A stretch of 64,000 nucleotides of DNA from Agromyces sp. 3263 (GTDB lineage: Bacteria; Actinomycetota; Actinomycetes; Actinomycetales; Microbacteriaceae): assembly GCF_031456545.1 (NCBI RefSeq), contig NZ_JAVDUV010000001.1:1798001-1862000 (forward strand), in the 5' to 3' direction. The notes beneath the pieces are model-generated. The model saw nothing but the letters and a program-made list of their open reading frames with translations. It was not told the DNA's origin and did no database searches. The position numbers were made by a program, and so were the translations under genes. Positions 1 to 7,120 of the stretch are shown one piece after another. How positions within the stretch are numbered: position 1 is the stretch's first letter; every line of letters begins with the position of its first letter.

Positions 1-651
1 GGCGGCGGCGGCGAGCTGAAGATCGCGCGCAAGGGCACCTCCAACTACCGGATCGAGGTCGAGGGCCGGGCGGCGCACGCCGGGCTCGAGCCCGAGCGCG
101 GCGTCAACGCGGCCATCGCGCTGGCCGGCATCGTGCTCGCCCTCGACGCCATCGCCGACGCCGACGCGGGCACGACCGTCACCCCCACCATCCTGGCGGG
201 CGGGACCACGGCGAACACCGTGCCCGCGCAGGCGCACGTCCAGGTCGATGTCCGTGCGCGAACCGTCGGCGAGCAGCAGCGCGTCGACCGTGCGATCCGC
301 GCGCTCACCACGCCCGTGCGCGGGGCCCGCATCACGGTCACCGGTGGGCCGCACCGCCCTCCGCTCGAACGCGCGGCCACGAACGGCCTGTTCGAGCGGG
401 CGGGCCTGCTCGCCGATGCGCTGGGCCAGACCGCGCCGGCCGGCATCGACGCCGGCGGGGCATCCGACGGCAACTTCACCGGCGCGCTCGGCGTGCCGAC
501 CCTCGACGGCCTCGGCGCGGTCGGCGGCGGCCCCCACGCGCGCGACGAGCACGCGCTCGTCGGGTGGATCGCACCGCGCACCGAGCTCCTCGCGGCCCTC
601 GTCGTCGACGTCGTCAGGCGCGCTCGGCCGGCACCTTCACGTAGAGCATGA
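1..651 (+). CDS. M20-family metallopeptidase, 3' part (5' end outside window)
   Basis: The reading frame is open from the first base and ends in TGA at 649-651, so only the last 216 codons are present. The visible part starts at the dimerisation domain: RAAHAGLEPERGVNA followed by TILAGGTTANTVPAQ is the typical M20/M28 carboxypeptidase pattern, as in the glutamate carboxypeptidase group. The second half carries the GGASDGNF stretch that belongs to the returning catalytic domain. The family removes C-terminal or amide-linked residues from peptides or folates using two zinc ions; the substrate cannot be told here. Its 3' end overlaps the convergent MFS gene by 38 bases. Confidence 0.85.
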   Translation, partial: GGGGELKIARKGTSNYRIEVEGRAAHAGLEPERGVNAAIALAGIVLALDAIADADAGTTVTPTILAGGTTANTVPAQAHVQVDVRARTVGEQQRVDRAIRALTTPVRGARITVTGGPHRPPLERAATNGLFERAGLLADALGQTAPAGIDAGGASDGNFTGALGVPTLDGLGAVGGGPHARDEHALVGWIAPRTELLAALVVDVVRRARPAPSRRA

Positions 652-2047
652 GCACGAACCCGGCCGCGATCACGATGACGATGCCGAGGATGCCCCAGTA
701 GGTCGCGCCGAACACCGCGATGAACGTCGCCCAGAGCATCGGCGACAGGAAGCTCGCGGCACGTCCGGTCGTCGCGTAGAGGCCGAAGATCTCGCTCTCG
801 CGACCCGCCGGGGTGACGCGCGCGAGGAACGACCGCGACGCCGCCTGTGCCGGCCCGACGAACAGCGTGAGCACCAGCCCGAAGACCCAGAACACGAGCT
901 TGCCCGAGTCGTGGAGGAAGAACACGAGGAGTCCGGCGGCGATCAGGCCGCCGAGCGCCGTGAGGATGACGGCCCGCGGTCCGAAGCGGTCGTCGAAGCG
1001 CCCGGCCACGATCGTGGAGACGCCCGCGAGCAGGTTCGCCGCGATGCCGAAGATCAGGACCTCGTTCGACGAGAAGTGGAACGCGACCGCCGCGATGACC
1101 GCACCGAACGCGAAGACGCCGGCGAGCCCGTCGCGGAAGACCGCGCTCGCGAGCAGGAACCAGAACGTGGGGCGCGACCCGCGCCAGAGCGCCACGATGT
1201 CGTGCACCAGCACCACGTAGCTGCGGAAGAACGACACCCGCTCGCGGTGCGGCGCCGGTGGTGCCTCTGGTACGTACACGAGCACCGGCCAGGCGAAGAG
1301 CAGCGTCCACACGGCGCAGCCGAGGGCGATCACGCGATAGGCGAGTCCGTTGTCGGTGGGCATCCCCCACCAGTCGAACGTCGTCGCGACCACGACGAGC
1401 ACGAGCGCCACGATGCCGCCGACGTAGCCGAGTCCCCAGCCGAGCCCCGAGACCTTGCCGACCGTCTTCGGCGTCGACACCTGCACCAGCATCGCGTTGT
1501 AGTTGACCCCGGCGATCTCGCTGAACACCGTTCCCGCGGCGATCAGCGAGATGCCGAGCACGAAGTACGCCGGAGCGCCCTGCACGAAGAACAGCCCGAC
1601 CATGCACGCGACGAGGGCGGCGGTGGCGCCGCCGAGCCAGAGCTTCCGACGGCCCGCGACATCCGCCCGCTGGCCGAGCACCGGCGCGAGCACCGCGATG
1701 AGCACGCCCGAGATGGTGATCGCCCAGCCGAGGGCGCTGGCGAGCTCGCCCAGCCCGCGTTCGTACGCCGGGTCGCCCTCGCCGAGCGCGGCGACGGCCG
1801 GGTCGAGGAACGTGTCGCTGGTCAGGTACAGCGCGGTGAACACGAACGTGAGGATGACCGAGTTGAACGGCTGCGTCGCCCAGTCCCAGAGCGCCCACGA
1901 GACCACCTGACGACGCGGGATGACCCGGCCCTCCTGCAGTTGCAGGCCCATCACCCGGATCGCGCCGGAATCGGCGGTCGCCGGGGGGACGGGCGTGCCG
2001 GGATCGACCGGAGTCGTGCCGGCGGGCGGCTCGGGGGGAAGGGTCAT
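614..2047 (-). CDS. MFS transporter, UMF1 (Atg22-like) type
   Basis: A 477-residue integral membrane protein with about a dozen hydrophobic segments. The first one, after a Pro/Thr-rich cytoplasmic tail of about 50 residues, reads WALWDWATQPFNSVILTFVF, the signature opening of UMF1/Atg22-like MFS proteins. Fungal Atg22 exports amino acids from the vacuole; bacterial substrates are unknown. The ATG at 2045-2047 has only a weak GAGG upstream. It overlaps the end of the M20 peptidase on the other strand by 38 bases and is followed upstream by a same-strand endonuclease-like gene. No regulatory site was seen. Confidence 0.85.
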   Translation of the reverse strand: MTLPPEPPAGTTPVDPGTPVPPATADSGAIRVMGLQLQEGRVIPRRQVVSWALWDWATQPFNSVILTFVFTALYLTSDTFLDPAVAALGEGDPAYERGLGELASALGWAITISGVLIAVLAPVLGQRADVAGRRKLWLGGATAALVACMVGLFFVQGAPAYFVLGISLIAAGTVFSEIAGVNYNAMLVQVSTPKTVGKVSGLGWGLGYVGGIVALVLVVVATTFDWWGMPTDNGLAYRVIALGCAVWTLLFAWPVLVYVPEAPPAPHRERVSFFRSYVVLVHDIVALWRGSRPTFWFLLASAVFRDGLAGVFAFGAVIAAVAFHFSSNEVLIFGIAANLLAGVSTIVAGRFDDRFGPRAVILTALGGLIAAGLLVFFLHDSGKLVFWVFGLVLTLFVGPAQAASRSFLARVTPAGRESEIFGLYATTGRAASFLSPMLWATFIAVFGATYWGILGIVIVIAAGFVLMLYVKVPAERA

Positions 2048-2155
2048 GACGGAAGCCTCGTTCGGTCGAGTGAACGGAAGATGACGAGCCTCGGGCGGCC
2101 CGGCATCCCGGTGGATCGGCGCTGATCCTGCTGCACTGTAACGCCCGCGAACCCC

Positions 2156-2938
2156 TCAGGGGAACCGCACATCGGCGACGACCGGGAAGTGGTCGGATGG
2201 GAACAGCCCGTCGACCGGCGTGTCGACGGTGAACGCGGCATCCGCGACGACACCGGCGCCCCGCCGCGCCAGCACGTGGTCGATGCGGCGGTCGATCTCC
2301 TTCGTCGCCTCGAGCGGCGCGAAGGGCACCGCGGAGCTCAACGTCACGGCCTCGGGGTCGCCGCCGGCGAGCTCCCACGTGTCGTCCGCGACGGCGGCGA
2401 GCGGATCGAACTCGGGCTGGCTCGCGTCGCAGTTGAGGTCGGCGAGGAGGAATCGCGGCGGGCCGGACGACGCCGCCGCGAGCAACTCGGCGAGGCGCCG
2501 GGTCTGCGCCAGGTGGTCGTCGGCGAAGTCGGGCTCCCACTCGGTCGCCGCCACGATCACGTCGAACGGGGTCTCGGGGTGATCGATCCGCGCCGCGAGC
2601 GCCGTCGGCGCGACCTGGCGGTGGCTGACGGGGAGCCCGTGGCTCGCGACGTCGCGGATCGGCCAGCGGCTCACGAGCCCCACGCCCATGAGCACCCCCG
2701 CCTGGTCGGGGTGCTCGGGCGGATCGGGTACCGGCGGAAGCGACGGCGACACGAAGGCCGCGTGGAATCCGAGGTGCTCGGCGACGACGTGCGCCTGCGA
2801 CGTCTCGGCGGTGCCCCAGCACTCCTGCAGGCCGATCACGTCGGGCTCCAGCTGCTCGAGCGTCGTCAGGATCCCGGCCTCACGCGCCCGCCAGTCGGGC
2901 TCGAAGCGCCACAGCACGTTCCACGTCACGAGTCGCAC
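2156..2938 (-). CDS. Endonuclease/exonuclease/phosphatase family protein
   Basis: 260 residues spanning one complete EEP fold. MRLVTWNVLWR at the N-terminus supplies the metal-binding Asn, LQECWG the metal-binding Glu, LLADLNCD (about 165-172) the Asp/Asn pair, and SDHFPVVADV at the C-terminus the catalytic Asp-His. This superfamily cleaves phosphodiesters or phosphomonoesters in DNA, RNA or phospholipid head groups, and substrate cannot be inferred from these motifs. No signal peptide is visible, so it is probably cytoplasmic. The GTG start lies 7 bases after a TAGTCT -10-like box with no Shine-Dalgarno sequence between, which suggests a leaderless transcript. Confidence 0.85.
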   Translation of the reverse strand: MRLVTWNVLWRFEPDWRAREAGILTTLEQLEPDVIGLQECWGTAETSQAHVVAEHLGFHAAFVSPSLPPVPDPPEHPDQAGVLMGVGLVSRWPIRDVASHGLPVSHRQVAPTALAARIDHPETPFDVIVAATEWEPDFADDHLAQTRRLAELLAAASSGPPRFLLADLNCDASQPEFDPLAAVADDTWELAGGDPEAVTLSSAVPFAPLEATKEIDRRIDHVLARRGAGVVADAAFTVDTPVDGLFPSDHFPVVADVRFP

Positions 2939-2945
2939 GGTCGCG

Positions 2946-2951
2946 AGACTA
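2946..2951 (-). promoter_or_regulatory. -10-like box, probably leaderless promoter
   Basis: Read on the minus strand the hexamer is TAGTCT, followed by 7 bases and then the GTG of the EEP-family gene. There is no room for a ribosome-binding site. The same arrangement recurs before other genes of the window (at 16387, 16497, 22350, 45178, 46758 and 56764), which supports it as a real leaderless pattern. Confidence 0.5.
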
Positions 2952-3033
2952 GGGCGCGCCGCGGCATCCGGAAACCCCTTGACCCGGTGTCGCCGTTGAC
3001 CCGATGACGACCGCCCAAGGTGCGCGGATGCCG

Positions 3034-3066
3034 CAGCGGCGCCGCCCTGGCTGGGCGGCGCCGCTG
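3034..3066. terminator. Strong GC hairpin downstream of the subtilase gene
   Basis: A 14-bp perfect stem (core GCGGCGCCGCCC paired with GGGCGGCGCCGC) closes a 5-base TGGCT loop. It lies 18 bases after the stop of the subtilase gene on the minus strand, where a terminator is expected. No U-tract follows, as is usual for hairpin terminators in high-GC actinobacteria. Confidence 0.6.
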
Positions 3067-3083
3067 GTGGGAGGACCCGCCGA

Positions 3084-6000
3084 CTACCCGGCCGGCAGCG
3101 GATCGACGTACGACAGCGTGGTCATGTCGGAGTCGCTCTCGTCGAAGCCCTCCAGCACCGCGCTCGAACCGCTCACGAAGACGCGGAGCCGACCCTCGTC
3201 GGTCACGTCGCTCGTGATCGCGGTCGCCGCATCCGTGCCGGAGCCCGCGTCGTAGTCAGCCGACCACACCTGCTCGCCGGTGGCCAGGGAGTACGCGATG
3301 GTCTCGTAGTCTCGGCGCGACTCGACGTTGTCCACGAAGCCGGTGATGATCACGTGGCGGCCATCCGGGGTGACCGTGGCCGACTGCGCGATATCGAGCG
3401 CGTTCGCCGTGCCGGCGTGCCGGGCGACCCACAACTGCGCACCCGTGGCGATGTCGTACGCCACGGTGGCGTAGTCGGAGTCGGTGCCGACTCCGTCGGA
3501 GTTGCCCGTGACCACGAGGGTCGCTCCGTCGGGCGAGACGACCGACGTGCGCGGGGTGTCCGTCGCTGCGCCGTCGCCGTCGTAGCGGGTGGTCCAGATC
3601 TCCTCGCCGGTCGTGCCGTCGTAGGCGATCGTCGCCCAGTCGTTGCTCTCGGCGCCGCTCGACCCCGAGACGAACACCGTGCCGGTCTCGGCGATGGCGA
3701 CGGCCGTCGGGAGGTCGATGCCGTGCGCGGGGCCGTCGTGCTGAGCGGACCACAGCTCCGCTCCGGTGGCGGCCGCGTAGGCCACCGTGCCGAAGTTGGT
3801 GAGTCCGGATCCCTCGGCGCCCGCGCTCTGGCCGGTGACCACGACGGTGCTGCCGTCGGGGCTCACGGCGATGTCGCGAGGATCCTCGGTCTCCTGGCCC
3901 GGACCGTCGAAGTACGAGATCCACACCTGCTCGCCCGTCGCGGCGTCGTAGGCGATGGTCGCGTAGTCGGTCGACTGCTCCCGGGTCGCCATGCCGGTGA
4001 TGAAGACCAGGTCACCCGTCGGACTCACCGTCAGCCCGGCCGCGAAGTCGCCCGAGCCCTGCTCGTCGAACCGCTGCAGCCAGCGCTGCTCCCCGGTCGT
4101 GGAGTCGTAGGCGATCGTGACGAAGTCGGACTCGGTGCCCTCGCCGCCGGAGCTACCGGCAACGAACACCGTCGAGCCGTCGGGGCTCAGGCCGAACCCG
4201 GTCAGTTCGTCGCCGCCCTGGACCGGGCCGTCATAGGTGGTCGACCACAGTTCCTCACCCGATTCGGGGTCGTAGGCTGCCGTGATGAAGTCGGGCCGGA
4301 AGGTGCCGAAGCCCGCGGGGTAGCTGTTCCCCGCGACGATGAGGCGCGAACCGTCGGAGGTGACGGCCGAGCCGAACGCCTCGTCGTCCGGCCGGCCGGC
4401 CGGCCCCGCGGGCCCGTCGAAGCGCGCCTCCCACGTCTCGGCGCCGTTGCGAAGGCCTCGCACGACGATGGGACTGCGCACGTCGTGATCGCCGTCACTC
4501 CAGGTCAGCTGTCCCGCGAGCGCACCGCTCTGCGTGCCCTCGGGGACCGTGAGCGTCAGCGCGAACGCCGCGCTCTGGCCGGGCTGGAGCGTCAGCGTGC
4601 TCGGCTCCACCGTCACCGTGAGTCCCTCGAGTCCCGTCACCTGCGCGGTGTACGTGCTCGGGGCGTCGCCGACGTTGGTGACCGACCGCGTCACCGTCTG
4701 CTCCGTGCCGTTGACCCGGCCGATCGCGATCGACGCGAGGTTCAGGTCGCTCGCGTCGAGCGAGTGGCCCGCCGCCTCCAGGTCGTCGCAGGACTGCGGT
4801 TCGACCCCGTTGGTCGTCCCGCAGAGGAAGGCCATCCAGTCGTCCACGCCGCTGTCGTAGACCAGGCCCGGGTCCACGGCCGAGTTCGGGACGACGTGCC
4901 CCGCGCCCTGTCCGTAGAGCGTGGTCGGGTCGCCCGGGTCGCCGTCGAGCACGTCGGTGCCGGTGGTCATGAGGGCCGACTTGATCATCATGGGCGACCA
5001 GTCGGGGTGCCGGTCGGCCAGCAGCGCCGCGAGTCCCGCCACGTGCGGCGCCGACATGGACGTGCCGCTCATCAGATTGAAGTCCATGCCGGCCTGGCCG
5101 GGAGGGGCGACCGCGGCGAGGATGTCCTGCCCGGGCGCGATCAGGTCGGGCTTCAGCAGGTCGCCGCCGGCGGCGCTGCTCGGACCTCGTGAGGAGAACG
5201 CCGCCACGGTGGGTGCCGGTGCGTCGAGGTTCACCTCGCCCTTCGCGATCGTCGCCGTCGCGCCCGCCGTGGCCGCGTAGGCCTTCAGCGCGCCGCGCTC
5301 GGTGTCCGCCACGTGCACCGTCGGCACCGCGTGGAAGTCGGCCACGACATTGTCGGGCGCCGTGTTCACGAGCACCATTCCGATGCCGCCGGCCTCCGCG
5401 ACCGCCCGGCTCTTGTTGACGCGCGCGTTCTCGCCGCGGTCGCAGAGGACGATCTTGCCGGCGACGAGCGCAGGGTCGAGCACGGGCGTGCCGCCGTTGT
5501 CGGACGCGGCCCAGCACTGCTCGACCTTGTAATCGGCAGCGCCGCGGATCCCGGCGCGGGCCGAGTCGATGAAGGGGGCGGGTCCGACGGCGGTCGGGGC
5601 CGCCGAGGCGCCGGCGTGCTCGGAGCCGTCACCCAGGGTGACCGATCCGACGAGGCTCCGGTTGTGTGTTCCCGCGGCCACCGTGGTGACCCACGGCGAC
5701 GGGTGCGCCACGGTGCCCGCCGTGGGGCCGTCGTTGCCTGCCGACGCGGCGACGAAGATGCCGCTCGCGGCCGCGTTGAGGAAGGCGATCTCGGCGGCGT
5801 CGAGCAGGTCGCTCGCGGTTCCCGAGACGGAGAAGTTGATGACGTCCACCCCGTCCGCGACGGCCTGGTCGATGGCGGCGACGATGTCCGAGTTGTAGCC
5901 GTTCGCCGTCGAGCCGTCCTCGGCCGACCACAGCGCCTTGTAGGCGGCGACCCGGGCACGCGGGGCGATGCCCGTGATCGCACCGAGCGGAGCGGCCGGC

Positions 6001-6974
6001 CCCGTCACCTCGACGTCGTGGTTGCCGGCCGCGGTCGACGCGGTGTGCGTGCCGTGCCCGTTGTAGTCACGGGGAGACAGGAACTCCCACGGGAGTTCGG
6101 CGGCCACGCCGGCGTCGCCGCCCCAGGCGGCATTGAAGTGCCGCGCCCCGAGCAGCTTCTTGTTGCAGAGGTCGGCATCCCATGAGTCGTCCCCGACGGT
6201 CTGCTCCGAGTCGCAGCGCCCGGCGAACTTCAGCGGCTTGTAGGCCAGCTTGCCCTTCTCGGCATTGCCCACCCGGTCGGAGAAGCTCGGGCTGTCTGGC
6301 CAGATGCCGGAGTCGATCACGCCGATGACGATGTCCTCGCCGGCACCCGCCGTCTTCGTGGAGCCCTCGGGGCCACCGAGCTGCTCCCAGATACCGCCGG
6401 GTGCATCGAGGCCGAGGAACGAGGGCGTGTTCGAGGTCGTCGACTCGACGAGCTCGTCGGGGGTCACCGCGACGACCTCAGGCTGCGCGGCCAAGTCGGC
6501 AGCCTGGGCCGCCGTCAGCTCGGCCGAGAAGCCGTCGAACGCGTAGACGTACTGCTGCCGCGGCGTGCCCTTGCTCACCTTGGCCAGGGCTGCGCGCTGG
6601 GCGCCGTGCAGGTGCTCCGAGTACGCCGCCACCTCGGGCGCCTGCGGGTCCAGCTTCTTCCCTCGTTCGGGCCGGGTGCGGTTCAGGCCGGGCACACCGC
6701 CGTCGTACGTCGCGACCGGGTCGAGGGCCAGCTGCACGATGTAGGTCCGGGGCTCCGTCTCGGCCTTCGCCTCCGCCCCTTCCGCGGGCTCCGGCGTCGC
6801 CCCGGGTACCGCCACCTCCACCTGCGCCTCGTCGCCTGCCCCGGCCTGGCCGGTTCCGGCCGGATCGGGCGCGGCGACCGCCCCCTGTGCCCCGGTCGCC
6901 AGCATCGCCGTGGCGGCGAGCGCCGCCAACCAGCGCCACCCCCCGCGTGATCGTGTCCAACGTGCGTGTCGCAT
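3084..6974 (-). CDS. Secreted S8 subtilisin-like protease with C-terminal propeller-like repeats
   Basis: 1,296 residues. A signal peptide (about 1-35, ending GAVAA) is followed by an I9-type propeptide (about 75-175) and the S8 catalytic domain: Asp221 in VIGVIDSG, His307 in NGHGTHTA, Ser639 in GTSMSAPHVAGLAA. A PA insert (about 450-575) lies between His and Ser, as in cucumisin-type subtilases. A fibronectin-III-like domain (about 740-835) precedes a tail to residue 1290 built of repeats of about 50 residues of the form AYDxxTGEExWxxxYDGP, each with a VSPDGSTVxVTG strand, which should fold as a beta-propeller. The ATG has GGAGGG 5 bases upstream. Expected role: extracellular protein degradation. 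The propeller fusion is unusual and may bind substrate or cell wall. Confidence 0.92.
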   Translation of the reverse strand: MRHARWTRSRGGWRWLAALAATAMLATGAQGAVAAPDPAGTGQAGAGDEAQVEVAVPGATPEPAEGAEAKAETEPRTYIVQLALDPVATYDGGVPGLNRTRPERGKKLDPQAPEVAAYSEHLHGAQRAALAKVSKGTPRQQYVYAFDGFSAELTAAQAADLAAQPEVVAVTPDELVESTTSNTPSFLGLDAPGGIWEQLGGPEGSTKTAGAGEDIVIGVIDSGIWPDSPSFSDRVGNAEKGKLAYKPLKFAGRCDSEQTVGDDSWDADLCNKKLLGARHFNAAWGGDAGVAAELPWEFLSPRDYNGHGTHTASTAAGNHDVEVTGPAAPLGAITGIAPRARVAAYKALWSAEDGSTANGYNSDIVAAIDQAVADGVDVINFSVSGTASDLLDAAEIAFLNAAASGIFVAASAGNDGPTAGTVAHPSPWVTTVAAGTHNRSLVGSVTLGDGSEHAGASAAPTAVGPAPFIDSARAGIRGAADYKVEQCWAASDNGGTPVLDPALVAGKIVLCDRGENARVNKSRAVAEAGGIGMVLVNTAPDNVVADFHAVPTVHVADTERGALKAYAATAGATATIAKGEVNLDAPAPTVAAFSSRGPSSAAGGDLLKPDLIAPGQDILAAVAPPGQAGMDFNLMSGTSMSAPHVAGLAALLADRHPDWSPMMIKSALMTTGTDVLDGDPGDPTTLYGQGAGHVVPNSAVDPGLVYDSGVDDWMAFLCGTTNGVEPQSCDDLEAAGHSLDASDLNLASIAIGRVNGTEQTVTRSVTNVGDAPSTYTAQVTGLEGLTVTVEPSTLTLQPGQSAAFALTLTVPEGTQSGALAGQLTWSDGDHDVRSPIVVRGLRNGAETWEARFDGPAGPAGRPDDEAFGSAVTSDGSRLIVAGNSYPAGFGTFRPDFITAAYDPESGEELWSTTYDGPVQGGDELTGFGLSPDGSTVFVAGSSGGEGTESDFVTIAYDSTTGEQRWLQRFDEQGSGDFAAGLTVSPTGDLVFITGMATREQSTDYATIAYDAATGEQVWISYFDGPGQETEDPRDIAVSPDGSTVVVTGQSAGAEGSGLTNFGTVAYAAATGAELWSAQHDGPAHGIDLPTAVAIAETGTVFVSGSSGAESNDWATIAYDGTTGEEIWTTRYDGDGAATDTPRTSVVSPDGATLVVTGNSDGVGTDSDYATVAYDIATGAQLWVARHAGTANALDIAQSATVTPDGRHVIITGFVDNVESRRDYETIAYSLATGEQVWSADYDAGSGTDAATAITSDVTDEGRLRVFVSGSSAVLEGFDESDSDMTTLSYVDPLPAG

Positions 6975-7120
6975 GGTGCCCTCCGAGTCCGCCCGCCCGC
7001 GCGGGTCCGCTGTGGGGACGCTATGCGGGGAAACACCGTCGGAACATCCGTGTTTTACACTGGCTTTTGCTCAGCGCACCGGGTTCGCACCACGGGCCCG
7101 CACCGTGTCACGGATGGGAG

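Noticed and set aside
45..2822. Very long minus-strand open frame of 925 codons across the first 2.8 kb
   Set aside because: It is Arg/Gly/Ala-rich with no recognisable domain and lies in another frame of the MFS and EEP genes and antisense to the M20 peptidase, which have clear motifs. Long spurious frames are expected at this GC content.
3250..4450. Periodic similarity within the subtilase gene, considered as a DNA repeat array
   Set aside because: The periodicity is at protein level (propeller-like blades of about 50 residues) and fully in frame; DNA copies are diverged.
6401..7120. Upstream 240 codons of the frame that contains the LuxR-type ATPase
   Set aside because: They are antisense to the subtilase signal and pro-region, Pro/Arg-rich and without similarity to LAL regulators. 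The protein more likely begins near 7121.
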